The position numbers and the translations under genes were made by a program. A stretch of 64,000 nt of DNA, from NCBI RefSeq assembly GCF_007860135.1, contig NZ_SJPV01000014.1, forward strand, positions 62,001 to 126,000, given 5' to 3'. Under the pieces are notes generated by a model that saw only the letters and a program-made list of their open reading frames with translations, was not told the DNA's origin and did not search any database. How positions within the stretch are numbered: the stretch's first letter is position 1; the number at the start of each line of letters is the position of its first letter. Positions 19,800-29,146 of this stretch are shown here, in pieces. The stretch comes from Novipirellula artificiosorum (GTDB lineage Bacteria; Planctomycetota; Planctomycetia; Pirellulales; Pirellulaceae).

Positions 19800-21058
19800 C
19801 GGAGCGTTTTTGCTGTGGGAATGATTCTCGCGAGGGTTGTTCGAGTGACGACTCCCACCACAACGGGCAAATCCGACTCGAATCCGTCTCCAACCACCTC
19901 CGTTTGCACGCCGTCGTCGATCCCAACGCGAACACTCATGGGGCGTACTTTTCCGTTCTCACTTGGAACCCAGACATAGGCTGTCTGACCCTCGACGGGG
20001 CGATTTGGGTCATCGCCTGCCGTGAGTGAATTCTCTGGAATGGACTGCACCATCTGCTCCGATTCGGGCCACCACTGAAGCGCACCGGTCGGCACCAACC
20101 ATGCTTGGTTTCGCCTGACGATTTCAAACTCGACGTCCGTTGTCATGTGCGGCAATAGTTCGACATCCGGTTGGTCCATCCCAACAATCACATCGTAGGT
20201 CACAAAATTGCCGTGCATTCGGGCGTTCAGTAAGATCTCTTCGACACGTCCGGTCATCGTATGGTCGCGATAGGCATCGACCGTGAACGTCGCGGGCTGC
20301 CCCACCCTTACTTTGCCGATGTCGCTTTCACTGACCGATGCGCGAATCCTCATCTGGTTCAAATCTTCGGCCAGCAGAAAAAGCCCTGGATGGCCAACGC
20401 TCACGTACTGGCCAAGGTTTGCTCGACGATCGATGACGACCCCGTCGATCGGTGAGCGAATGGTGGTCTGAGCCAAACTGATCTCGGCGTGATGCACTTC
20501 GGCAGCGACTTGATCAAGCCTGGCCTGCCCGACAGCCAACTGAGCAGCTGCCATTTCCTTTGCGGTCACGATCTCATCGTAATCGCTTTGAGCGTTTGTC
20601 GATCGAAGCCGATCGGCGCGTTCCAACGTTCGGCGTGCTTGTTGAAGCTGCGCCTGCAAACGAACGATGTCGGCTTGTGCCAAGCGGTAGGCCGCCTTCG
20701 CCTTTTCCAAGCCGAGTTCATATTGCTGGGGATCGAGTTGAAATAGAATCGTATCTTTGGTGACACGAGATCCTACTCCAATGGACTTTTCCGAATCGTT
20801 GCCATCGGTTCCAAAGTGAATGATCTTGCCGGCCACATCCGGTCCAACCTGAACCACTTCATTTGGCTCGATCGTCCCCGTTGTCCCGACCGTGATCACA
20901 AGGTCACGGCGTTCTACGTTCACGGTCCGCAGTTCTGGCAAGTTGTCGGCTTCACGAATCAAACGTACGGCGATCGCGACCGTCAGCACAAAGCCGATGG
21001 CCATAAAGCCGATCGCGGCGCGGAGCAAAAACGGTCTTTTTCTTCTCGTTTGACTCAC
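19796..21058 (-). CDS. macA: MacA-like periplasmic adaptor (membrane fusion protein)
   Basis: Links the inner-membrane MacB-like transporter to an outer-membrane channel. One N-terminal anchor helix (about 13-31, AAIGFMAIGFVLTVAIAV). The first half-lipoyl part (VVQVGPDVAGKIIHF) precedes a long alpha-helical hairpin (about 110-190, YRLAQADIVRLQAQLQQA), the second half-lipoyl strand (TIRSPIDGVVIDRRANLGQYV), a beta-barrel and a membrane-proximal domain. About 420 residues, somewhat longer than E. coli MacA (371). It overlaps the exporter gene upstream and the macB-like gene downstream by 4 bases each, which implies coupled translation. A TolC-like protein is encoded at 38906-40813. Confidence 0.9.
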   Translation of the reverse strand: MSQTRRKRPFLLRAAIGFMAIGFVLTVAIAVRLIREADNLPELRTVNVERRDLVITVGTTGTIEPNEVVQVGPDVAGKIIHFGTDGNDSEKSIGVGSRVTKDTILFQLDPQQYELGLEKAKAAYRLAQADIVRLQAQLQQARRTLERADRLRSTNAQSDYDEIVTAKEMAAAQLAVGQARLDQVAAEVHHAEISLAQTTIRSPIDGVVIDRRANLGQYVSVGHPGLFLLAEDLNQMRIRASVSESDIGKVRVGQPATFTVDAYRDHTMTGRVEEILLNARMHGNFVTYDVIVGMDQPDVELLPHMTTDVEFEIVRRNQAWLVPTGALQWWPESEQMVQSIPENSLTAGDDPNRPVEGQTAYVWVPSENGKVRPMSVRVGIDDGVQTEVVGDGFESDLPVVVGVVTRTTLARIIPTAKTLR

Positions 21059-22677
21059 GCGGCCACTCCTCGCTTTCGCAAGTGATCGATTCGTCCGTCG
21101 ACGAGTTCTACAATCCGATCGGCCGCGAAGAAGTAGCGATCATCATGCGTGATGGCTACGACGGCCCGGCCGTCCCTCGTCAATTTGGGCACGATCTCTC
21201 GGTAGAAGATTTCTTTAAAGGTAGGATCTTGTTCTGCGGCCCACTCGTCGAATACGAACACCGGCCGCTGGTCCAAACAGGCGACAAGCATGGCAAGTCG
21301 TTTGTGTTGGCCCCGGGAAAGTTTGTGCGTTGTCAGCCTTCCCGTTTCGAAATTAACCTTGTCGTCGATGCCCAGCAAGTTTGCCCAGTGCTTCAAAAGG
21401 AGGGGGTTCTCGTCGATCCCAAGCAAGCGATCAAACAAGTGCCCCTCGACGAAGACCGTCGAGAACAGTTGCCGGTAATCGCCCATCGATGCTGTGTCGA
21501 TGGTCTGTCGGTCGACCAGAATGTCACCAGACTGTGGAGCATACAGTCCGGTTAATAGCTTCGCGAGCGTGGTCTTGCCACTTCCATTTCCGCCCACGAT
21601 GAACAGCACTTCACCAGGCAAAACCTGCAGATCGATTGGCCCCAAATGAAATCCCTCTTCGTCGTCGTTCGGCGAATGATAGGAATAGGAAACATCTCGC
21701 AGTGCGATGGATCGAAACCCTGTATCCTCTGTGGTGACACTGGGTGATTTTGCGGGATCGATCATCAGGCCGAGGGCATTGATTTTGTTCAGCGAAATCG
21801 CGGCGCTGTTGAGCGCAGGTAGCCAACCGAGAATGCTATCAAGCGGACTGGTGAGGTAAAGAATCGTCAACGTGTAGCCCATCAGTGTTTCAGGCGTCAC
21901 GGTCCATATCCTGGGCCAGACAAAGATCAGCAAGCCAATGCCAATGAACAGCGAAAGTCGTCCCCAGGTGTGCGCACCTCCGAGGATATCGGTCCCCTTA
22001 ATCAACCGCTCTCGCATGGCCGTGTCGGCTGGCAACAGAACGTCGTACATAAAATCGACACAACGTCGGTTATTGGCTTTCAGTTCCTTGATTCCGAAGA
22101 CCATCGCCTGAAGTTGCTTGCTGACTTCGTCGCGGTCTTCGCGGGCGCGACGCAAGTGATGATTCGCCCAGTGGACTCCGGCTAAATAGCTTGCAATCCC
22201 CAGCGACGCCATGATCACGGTGCAGCATGCCAAGGGAACGGATAGGCTGGCGAGGTAGCCGACACCACTGACAAGAACCATCGCACTTGCACAGACCGAT
22301 GGAAAGTTCGACAACGCAGCGGTTATCGCACCCACATCTCCTTGCAGCGTTCCGAGCAAACGGTGTGGACCTACGCTTTCCAACTCAGGCAGTGGAGCTG
22401 CCATGATCCGATTGCACAATTCAAACTGCAATCGAGCGGCGGTCGATTGTGACAATCGAGTCAGAATGCATTTCGATAAGACTTGCAGAACCAGGACAAC
22501 GGCGCAGGCGGCAGCGAAAAGGAATGGCAGCAAGCTGGACTGCGATGCCTCGCCGCTAAATGCCCTGTGTATCAGGGTGATCAACGCCAGCGTGGCCAAG
22601 CCGCTACCGCCACCCAGCACCACCGATGCCAGACTCGCCTTCCATGACGATCGCAACATGAGGAAAAAGAGATTCAT
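21055..22677 (-). CDS. SyrD/PvdE-type (cyclic peptide family) ABC exporter
   Basis: Fused transmembrane and nucleotide-binding domains of the cyclic-peptide/siderophore exporter family, best known from SyrD and PvdE, which move secondary-metabolite precursors across the inner membrane. About six membrane helices (residues ~10-290), then Walker A VGGNGSGKTTLAKLL, signature LSRGQHKRLAML and the Walker B variant FVFDEWAAEQDP that is typical of this family. The ATG at 22677 (MNLFFLMLRSSWKAS) starts directly in the first helix and gives about 540 residues, the normal size; a frame open to 22797 adds a non-homologous lead. AGGG lies about 12 bases upstream. It is first in the operon with macA- and macB-like genes. 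Confidence 0.87.
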   Translation of the reverse strand: MNLFFLMLRSSWKASLASVVLGGGSGLATLALITLIHRAFSGEASQSSLLPFLFAAACAVVLVLQVLSKCILTRLSQSTAARLQFELCNRIMAAPLPELESVGPHRLLGTLQGDVGAITAALSNFPSVCASAMVLVSGVGYLASLSVPLACCTVIMASLGIASYLAGVHWANHHLRRAREDRDEVSKQLQAMVFGIKELKANNRRCVDFMYDVLLPADTAMRERLIKGTDILGGAHTWGRLSLFIGIGLLIFVWPRIWTVTPETLMGYTLTILYLTSPLDSILGWLPALNSAAISLNKINALGLMIDPAKSPSVTTEDTGFRSIALRDVSYSYHSPNDDEEGFHLGPIDLQVLPGEVLFIVGGNGSGKTTLAKLLTGLYAPQSGDILVDRQTIDTASMGDYRQLFSTVFVEGHLFDRLLGIDENPLLLKHWANLLGIDDKVNFETGRLTTHKLSRGQHKRLAMLVACLDQRPVFVFDEWAAEQDPTFKEIFYREIVPKLTRDGRAVVAITHDDRYFFAADRIVELVDGRIDHLRKRGVAA

Positions 22678-22719
22678 GGAACGTCGAATCCCTAGTAACG
22701 AGCAATTGTGTACATTCTT

Positions 22720-22734
22720 CTCTGTTTTACAGAG
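22720..22734. repeat. Short hairpin upstream of the exporter operon
   Basis: CTCTGT and ACAGAG form a perfect 6-base stem with a TTT loop, about 45 bases upstream of the exporter start in a 190-base gap. It could be an operator half-site pair or the end of the universal stress protein transcript; there is no U-run to make it a clear terminator. Confidence 0.3.
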
Positions 22735-22870
22735 GTCGTCAAAGGGCGATCGCGTCGTGGCAACAACCCACTCCAGTGGACCTGTAGCAAATGCCAACCC
22801 TCGTCACCAATACCAGTTGGCAGAAAGAAAGAATGGGGGGACTGGGGGGATTGCCCCTCAGGCCTCGCCG

Positions 22871-23254
22871 TTAGGTTCGCAAGCGTCGAAAGCAATGTGG
22901 GATCACGAGGACCGGAACGTCGCCTTGGCCCATGACATCGGCACTCAACCAGTTCTCGACCAGACTGCCGCGACTTGCCCCCATCAAGATGATGTCAGCT
23001 TTGTCGTTCTCCGCCACACGAAGAATGGTCTCGACCACGTCCCCCTCGCTGATTCGCGACGTAACGGCTACCCCCACGTCGCGTGCGGCATTTGAGAAGA
23101 CAAGGCACGATTGAATACCGACTTCATCGGTTTCGCCTTCACGCAAGATGTGCAGCACAACGACATCGGCTCCGGTTCGTTTCGCAACCTGCATCGTATA
23201 CTTCGCCACCTCGTAGGCGGCTTCCTCTCCTGCGGTGGGAATCAAAATACGCAT
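22871..23254 (-). CDS. Small UspA-like universal stress protein
   Basis: Single Usp domain, 127 residues, shorter than the usual 140-160. It begins MRILIPTAGEEAAYEVAKY and has the strand VVVLHILREGE and the final block IILMGASRGSLVENWLSAD followed by VPVLVIP. In ATP-binding members the motif reads G-2x-G-9x-G(S/T); here the first glycines are G-A-S-R-G and the final G(S/T) is replaced by QGD, so ATP binding is doubtful. A strong ribosome-binding site AAGGAG sits 8 bases before the ATG. It stands alone between the exporter operon and a divergent lipoprotein gene, about 207 bases away, where promoters for both are expected. Confidence 0.83.
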   Translation of the reverse strand: MRILIPTAGEEAAYEVAKYTMQVAKRTGADVVVLHILREGETDEVGIQSCLVFSNAARDVGVAVTSRISEGDVVETILRVAENDKADIILMGASRGSLVENWLSADVMGQGDVPVLVIPHCFRRLRT

Positions 23255-23461
23255 CAGCGTTTCTCCTTAGAGTTCAGGGTGTCGAGTCGACAGCCCCATT
23301 GTACCGAGGATCGGACTTGAAGTTCGAGCAAGGATTTTGCGGCATACAAGAGGAGCTACGCCTGTTCAATATCTGCTAGGATTGACTCACGATGTATCGA
23401 CGAAACGGTTAGTCGATGGGGCGATGAGTTTGCGGCAAAATGATGGACGTGAGGCGGATTG

Positions 23462-25759
23462 ATGGTGCGTGTGCTGGATGATCGGTTTGAACGAGGTTTC
23501 AAGGTTCGAGTTCGCCGCCGGTTCCCTGCAACCTGCTTGATGCTGGCGTTGTTGTTGATGGGGTTGAGTTCCTGTGGCCCGCAAGTGATGTCGGTGCCCG
23601 CTCCGGGGGCCAAGTTTGATGTCGATAGCGTCGAGCTGCCATCCCTTCCCGATTCGCTTTCATTTCGCGACTACAACACGGTCGAGATTGCGGAAGTCGA
23701 CCTGGGGGTTCCGCCAGGCAGCCCTGGCGAAGACGACAAAATATGGGTAATGCGGCCGAAACGGAACAAGCGGAACAACGATCAGGAAAGATCTTATCCA
23801 TGCGTTTTCGTTGCTTCCGCTGGCGCGACGGTCTTGACGGGTATCGGAATGTCGACCGCAGAAATGGGACAGTATTCCGCTCTGACTCGACAAGGGTTTG
23901 TTGTTGTTGGCTACGGCACGGACGGGCATATTGACGAGACCACAACGGACCGCCAATTCATTGACGCCCATCGGCGATTCCGGGCTTCGATGTCTGGGCT
24001 GGTGAACTCACGCAACGCAATCGAGCTCGCACTCGCGAAGGTTCCCTCGATTGACCCGAATCGTTTGTATGCCGTTGGGCATAGCTCCGCAGCAAAACAC
24101 GCGTTACTGTTGGCCACGCATGATCCACGCATTCGCGGATGCATTTCATTGGCGGGGTTTGCGGATATTCTTCAAACCGCAGACGCCCAAGAGCAGGCCA
24201 ACTACGATTCCGTCCTTTCCGATTGGCGCGAGTTCGCCGTAAAAGCCTCGCCGGCTACCCACGCAGACAGTTTGCAGTGCCCGGTTTACTTGTACCACCG
24301 AGACGGGGACCTTGTGGTTTCGGCTCGCAATTCAATGAACTTCGCGGCGCAGCGATCCAACGCGAATTTGCCAACCAAACTCGTCATCAGCAGTGGCAGT
24401 GACCACTACACGGCAGTTCGGCACATCGATACGGCGGCGAGTTGGCTTGCCGACTTGGATGATTGCCTACGCACAGGCAAGACCTTCGTCAACGGGCGGA
24501 TCACCGATGATGCACCTTTTCGCCAAGCGGCCATCGAGGTTGTCGTGACGACTGACCATCCGTCGTTCTTGCGTCTTCCCTTCCCAGCCGCCACGCGTGC
24601 CGCTGAACTCAACGACACAGGATTTCTGGCCATCACGAATGATGAACTTGGCTTCCTGCTGTACCCTCTCGGTCAATGGAAGCCGTCAATCGAACCGGTG
24701 TGGATTTTTCCGACCAAGGGAACACCCCAGTCGATGTGTTTTGCGACCCATCAGTCGTCTTCCCCGATCCAGACGCCCGAGCGATTGTTCGCTTGTGTCT
24801 CAGCCCAATCCGAAACGGTCGATTTTTGGGACTACCATAAAGCTGGCTTGGTGGATTCCATCGCGCTGCCGGCCGAGGCTGTCGATCAGCCCTGGCGCTC
24901 CCTCGCAACGCACCCCGCTGTAAAGGATGGAACGGTCTTCTTGGCGGCGCGCGATCCAGACTCGGAGGCAGTTCAACTTTGGAAAGTCGGACCGAACCGG
25001 GATGCGTCCTCTTCAGGGAAGAGTCTCGGTGCTGAAGACGGCAAGTTGAGCTCGAGCACCGTTGGAGCGTTTCCTTTTGAAATTCCCATGACGGACTATG
25101 TCAGTCAAACTCCAAGAATGCGTCAAGCTCATGCGGAAACGATTGCTGCGATGGCTGGCCGACTAAGAGGCCGCCCGCTTCCGCGCGTCTTGGAACGCGA
25201 CGGCCATTTTTTTAAGATCGAACCAGATCAAATCTCCGTCACCCCTTTGTTTGGTGGAGAGCCTGTCGCGACCTTTCCTTTGCAAGCGGAAGAAAGGCAG
25301 GCGGTCCTTCACGCTGACGCGGGCGGTGAGGATCGCCCAAGTTGCTTGGGTTGGCTGATGAGCTCCCAGTACTGTATCGGCATCTTTCCAACCTCCGCCA
25401 TCGTGATCAGACTCAATTCACTCCGCTTACCACAACCCGTTAAGACAGAATTTGACTCAAATGTCACGCTTTACTCGGGGCGTCGGGTGACTCAGCGACT
25501 CGGGGTCAACAGGAGCGAGCGTCCAATTCGACTGAGCTTGAATGGCGAATCTTTGCCATTTGAATGGAATGCGTCAGAGAGCGAGATCGCGTTCGAAGTG
25601 CCGAAGCAAGCTCATGGCGTCTCGACCTTCGTAATCGGTATCGACGCAGAACGCGACTACACCTGGTTGCTTGAAGGTGAGGTGTTTGACGCAACCAATC
25701 CATCACAATCGAAAAATGCAATCCGAGGAACTCAGGATGGCGAAGACCATGCTATTTGA
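23462..25759 (+). CDS. Lipoprotein with alpha/beta-hydrolase domain
   Basis: About 765 residues, ATG 23462 with GAGG eight bases upstream. The N terminus is basic, then a hydrophobic stretch ending in the lipobox LSSC (Cys at about residue 38), so it is a lipid-anchored envelope protein. Residues ~70-350 form an alpha/beta-hydrolase: nucleophile Ser in AVGHSSAAKHAL (about 207), acidic residue in YLYHRDGDLVVS and His in SSGSDHYTAV. The rest (about 370-765) has no recognised domain and may be a beta-propeller or binding module. The catalytic part resembles dienelactone-hydrolase or polyester/peptidase-like enzymes; the substrate is unknown. The next gene overlaps it by 23 bases. Confidence 0.75.
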   Translation: MVRVLDDRFERGFKVRVRRRFPATCLMLALLLMGLSSCGPQVMSVPAPGAKFDVDSVELPSLPDSLSFRDYNTVEIAEVDLGVPPGSPGEDDKIWVMRPKRNKRNNDQERSYPCVFVASAGATVLTGIGMSTAEMGQYSALTRQGFVVVGYGTDGHIDETTTDRQFIDAHRRFRASMSGLVNSRNAIELALAKVPSIDPNRLYAVGHSSAAKHALLLATHDPRIRGCISLAGFADILQTADAQEQANYDSVLSDWREFAVKASPATHADSLQCPVYLYHRDGDLVVSARNSMNFAAQRSNANLPTKLVISSGSDHYTAVRHIDTAASWLADLDDCLRTGKTFVNGRITDDAPFRQAAIEVVVTTDHPSFLRLPFPAATRAAELNDTGFLAITNDELGFLLYPLGQWKPSIEPVWIFPTKGTPQSMCFATHQSSSPIQTPERLFACVSAQSETVDFWDYHKAGLVDSIALPAEAVDQPWRSLATHPAVKDGTVFLAARDPDSEAVQLWKVGPNRDASSSGKSLGAEDGKLSSSTVGAFPFEIPMTDYVSQTPRMRQAHAETIAAMAGRLRGRPLPRVLERDGHFFKIEPDQISVTPLFGGEPVATFPLQAEERQAVLHADAGGEDRPSCLGWLMSSQYCIGIFPTSAIVIRLNSLRLPQPVKTEFDSNVTLYSGRRVTQRLGVNRSERPIRLSLNGESLPFEWNASESEIAFEVPKQAHGVSTFVIGIDAERDYTWLLEGEVFDATNPSQSKNAIRGTQDGEDHAI

Positions 25760-26225
25760 AAAGCTGATTGGAAGTTGGGAAGGCATCTGTCGCACTTGGT
25801 TTGAACCGAACCAACTCGCCGACGAGTCAGAGGTGGCTGGCAGAATGGCGTCGTTGCTTGAAGGTCGGTTTCTTCGCCACACCTACCAAGGTACGTTACG
25901 AGGAAAACCTCGCAATGGGGAAGAACTATTCGCGTTCAATTCCGTGACGCAGGCCTTCCAGTTGTCATGGGTGGATGACTTTCACATGAGTGACGCCATT
26001 CTGTTTTCGCAGGGCGAATCTTCGGATCGCGGCTTTGACGTTCGCGGCGTGTACGATGTTGGAGAGAATCTTCCCCAATGGGGCTGGCGCACAGTGTTCC
26101 AATTGATTGACGATAGTCATTTGGTAATGACGGCGTACAATGTCAGCCCTGATGGATCCGAAGCGAAGGCTATTGAAACGGAATATCGACGAACCAAGAA
26201 TCTTAGGCTCACGCTTTCAAACTAA
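25737..26225 (+). CDS. DUF1579 family protein
   Basis: About 162 residues beginning MAKTMLFEKLIGSWEGICRTWFEPN. The ATG at 25737 has GAGGA 7 bases upstream, inside the end of the previous gene, so translation is probably coupled. DUF1579 members are beta-barrel proteins resembling the lipocalin/FABP-like 'THAP4 nitrobindin' shape and typically start with a G-x-W motif; here GSWEG is present and the later strands (FLRHTYQGTLRGKPRNGEEL, WVDDFHMSDAILF) fit. No signal peptide. The function of the family is not established. Confidence 0.78.
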   Translation: MAKTMLFEKLIGSWEGICRTWFEPNQLADESEVAGRMASLLEGRFLRHTYQGTLRGKPRNGEELFAFNSVTQAFQLSWVDDFHMSDAILFSQGESSDRGFDVRGVYDVGENLPQWGWRTVFQLIDDSHLVMTAYNVSPDGSEAKAIETEYRRTKNLRLTLSN

Positions 26226-26263
26226 GAGAGGATGCGTTCGCCTCCAACAAGAAGGAATAGAAC

Positions 26264-27265
26264 ATGAGAACAAAAAACTATATCTGCTTCACGACTTGCT
26301 GCATTTTTTGCATCGCTGCCGTCACCTCACCCACGCTTGCTCAAGACACCGGCCAGGAGACTAGGACCAGGCCTGCCAAGAAGCCGGACAGCTACGAGGC
26401 CGCCGTTCCGACACCCACGCTTTCGGGCATCCGTTACGGCGAGCACGAGCGGCACATCCTCGATTTCTGGAAAACGTCTTCCGATGGGCCAGCACCGCTC
26501 GTTTTCGTCATCCATGGCGGTGGTTGGGTGGGCGGTTCGAAGGAGCGAGTGCAGCGGTTTGTGGATGTTCCCGCCCTCCTCAACGCTGGCGTCTCGGTCG
26601 CAGCGATCAACTATCGGTACGTTCGCCAAGGTGTAGAGGAAGGCGTCAAGCCACCCGTGAAAGCACCGCTACACGACGCAGCCCGCGCCTTGCAGTTTGT
26701 CCGTAGCAAAGCCGACGAGTGGAACATCGACAAGGCGCGTATCGGTGCGGCGGGAGGTTCGGCGGGAGCCTGCTCGAGCCTGTGGCTGGCCTTTCACGAT
26801 GATCTCGCAGATCCCAAAAGCGACGACCCCGTTGCCCGTGAATCGTCGCGGCTATGGTGCGCCGCCGTCACCGGTGCTCAGACCACACTGGACCCACAAC
26901 AGATGGTCGAGTGGACGCCAAACAGTAAATACGGAGGCCATGCCTTCGGAAAAGCCGACTTTAGACAGTTCCTTGCCGAGCGTAAAAGCATACTGCCATG
27001 GATCGCCGAGTATTCTCCCTTCGCGCTTGTGAGCAACGACGACCCGCCGGTTTACTTAATCTATTCCAGTCCACCCGCGCTCGGCCAGAACCAGCGAGAC
27101 CCAACCCATACCTCTAACTTCGGAGTGAAGTTGAAAGAGCGTTGTGCGGCGGTCGGTACCGACTGCGAACTCGTGTACCCCGGTGCCGCCGGTAAGAAGC
27201 ACGAGACCCCCACGGCTTACCTCATTGCAACCCTCAAGGATTCCGCTGCAAGGGACCGCAATTGA
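26264..27265 (+). CDS. Secreted HGGG-type esterase/lipase
   Basis: Signal peptide MRTKNYICFTTCCIFCIAAVTSPTLA. Alpha/beta-hydrolase of the hormone-sensitive-lipase / BD-FAE group: oxyanion motif VIHGGGWVGG (about residue 83), nucleophile Ser in GAAGGSAGACSSLW (about 166), Asp in NDDPPVYLIYS and His in KKHETPTAYL. 333 residues is normal. The likely reaction is removal of acyl groups such as acetyl or feruloyl esters from plant or algal polysaccharides, which fits the neighbouring carbohydrate enzymes; this is inferred from family and context. About 170 bases follow without a gene before the beta-helix protein. Confidence 0.85.
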   Translation: MRTKNYICFTTCCIFCIAAVTSPTLAQDTGQETRTRPAKKPDSYEAAVPTPTLSGIRYGEHERHILDFWKTSSDGPAPLVFVIHGGGWVGGSKERVQRFVDVPALLNAGVSVAAINYRYVRQGVEEGVKPPVKAPLHDAARALQFVRSKADEWNIDKARIGAAGGSAGACSSLWLAFHDDLADPKSDDPVARESSRLWCAAVTGAQTTLDPQQMVEWTPNSKYGGHAFGKADFRQFLAERKSILPWIAEYSPFALVSNDDPPVYLIYSSPPALGQNQRDPTHTSNFGVKLKERCAAVGTDCELVYPGAAGKKHETPTAYLIATLKDSAARDRN

Positions 27266-27435
27266 TGGTCCAATCCGTTCACGTCGACATCCATTCGTAT
27301 TGCACAGCCCAAACCCTGTTGCTGTTTTTCTTGTATCCTCTCGTGTTTGCAGCGGGGATGCCATTGCAGCAGGGAATCCATGTGTGGTGCCAGACAACAC
27401 TCCATTAACAAGTGGCAAGCAGAGGAGATCAGATC

Positions 27436-29124
27436 GTGAAGTATCTAGCGTTAGCAATCGGATTGTCGTTCTCGTTGGTGTCGTGGTCGTACGCGGAGCG
27501 GCCTGCCGTGCCCGAGTCCGCCGTGCCCGAGTCCACAGACGCAAACGCGGTGGCGTTCGCGATCCCCACCTTCCACTGTTTGGGAATCTACTGGTCGCCT
27601 GCGGGCGGTGCAGCGGACAAAGAGGTGCTAATGCGTTACCGGCAACAAGGGGCTTCCGAATGGCGTGAGGCTCTGCCAATGCGATACAACCCGATCCCTG
27701 AGACCGACGACGAACTGACCGATTACCGGGGCAGCATCGTCCATCTCAGCCCGGCCACGACCTACGAGATCCAATTGACACTGGCTGGCACCGCCACCTC
27801 CACAAGCTTTGCCGCGACCACGTGGAGCGAGAATTCCCCGGTCGGCGAGGTGATCAATATCGACGATCGCAAAACGCCTTTGGCGATCACCGAGTCGGGG
27901 ACGCCTGATGCTTACCGAGTCTACGACGGTCAAGGTGCGACGATTGACGTGCGTCACAAGCACGACCATTGCATGACGATTGATGCTTCCTACGTGATCG
28001 TTCGAAACCTAAACCTCATCGGGGCCGGCGACGAAAAAAGCACCAGCTCCAAGCCGATCGGGGCAATCCTCGTTGAAGGCGGCCACGACATCGTCATTGA
28101 GGATTGCGATGTTTCCGATTGGGGCCGGCTCAATCCGGAGACCGGTTTCGGATTCAACTATGAATCGGCAATCTATTCTCGCAGCGACACCCTGCAACGC
28201 CTCGTCATCCAACGCTGCAAACTGCATGATCCTCGCTTTGATGGCAGCAATTGGTATGAGCCGACGTACCCCACGCACTCACAGGGGCCGCAGTGCATCA
28301 GCCTTTTCAATGCGGGGGGAAACCATGTGATCCGCTACAATGAGTGCTGGTCCGATACCGAGCACATGTTTAATGACATCATCGGTGGTGGCAGCAATGG
28401 AAGCTACCGCGGTTCACCTGGACCCGATTCGGACATCTACGGAAACTATGTGAGCCATTGCTGGGATGATGGACTCGAAGTGGAGGGTGGTAGTCGCAAT
28501 GTCCGAGTCTGGGACAACTACATTTCTCAGTGCATGATGATGATTGGCAACGCGGCAGATTCCATCGGGCCGCTCTACATCTGGCGCAACGTGTGTGCGC
28601 GTAGCCAATGGCAACCGGATGCCAAAGGCGGCTACTTTTTGAAGATGGGCTTCGCTGGTGGTGAGCAATGGATGACCGGGCACATGTACATCTTTCACAA
28701 TACGGTGTTCCGATCCGACGAGTGGCTGCCGACCGGCGCGCTCGGAGGTGACCGTATCGTGAAGCACACGGTTTCGCGAAACAACGTGCTGCAAGTCCGC
28801 TCGCCAGAGAATCTGATCATCAGCACAAACAAGCAAAATAGCGACAATGATTACGACTACGACCTCTTCAATGGCCAGGTGCCGGAGGGAAACGAAGCTC
28901 ATGGTGTTCGCGGCGAGCCCCGTTATGTGGCGGGTGCTGGGCTGGATCCGGTGACCAAGAGCGGATTTTTTCAGTTGTCATCGGATAGCCCTGGCGTGAA
29001 TGCTGGAGTGATCATTCCCAATTTCAGTGACGGCTACACCGGCGATGCCCCGGACATCGGCGCCCACCAACGTGGTGCGCCGCCGATGCGATACGGCGTT
29101 TCCGCTCAACCGCGTAGATTTTAG
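27436..29124 (+). CDS. Secreted right-handed parallel beta-helix protein with FnIII-like domain
   Basis: GTG 27436 with AGAGGAG about 8 bases upstream is preferred over an open frame from 27412. A signal peptide (KYLALAIGLSFSLVSWSYA) is followed by an FnIII-like domain (residues ~35-140, GIYWSPAGGAADKEVLMRYR through LSPATTYEIQL) and then a parallel beta-helix (about 175-540) with repeated short strands such as YVIVRNLNLIGAGD, DIVIEDCDVSDWGR and NVRVWDNYISQC. Such proteins are polysaccharide lyases, epimerases or hydrolases, or only bind glycans. Catalytic residues cannot be assigned. Its 3' end overlaps the open frame of the next gene, but the likely start of that gene is after this stop. Confidence 0.75.
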   Translation: MKYLALAIGLSFSLVSWSYAERPAVPESAVPESTDANAVAFAIPTFHCLGIYWSPAGGAADKEVLMRYRQQGASEWREALPMRYNPIPETDDELTDYRGSIVHLSPATTYEIQLTLAGTATSTSFAATTWSENSPVGEVINIDDRKTPLAITESGTPDAYRVYDGQGATIDVRHKHDHCMTIDASYVIVRNLNLIGAGDEKSTSSKPIGAILVEGGHDIVIEDCDVSDWGRLNPETGFGFNYESAIYSRSDTLQRLVIQRCKLHDPRFDGSNWYEPTYPTHSQGPQCISLFNAGGNHVIRYNECWSDTEHMFNDIIGGGSNGSYRGSPGPDSDIYGNYVSHCWDDGLEVEGGSRNVRVWDNYISQCMMMIGNAADSIGPLYIWRNVCARSQWQPDAKGGYFLKMGFAGGEQWMTGHMYIFHNTVFRSDEWLPTGALGGDRIVKHTVSRNNVLQVRSPENLIISTNKQNSDNDYDYDLFNGQVPEGNEAHGVRGEPRYVAGAGLDPVTKSGFFQLSSDSPGVNAGVIIPNFSDGYTGDAPDIGAHQRGAPPMRYGVSAQPRRF

Positions 29125-29146
29125 GAACGAATCCCCACACCCCTCA

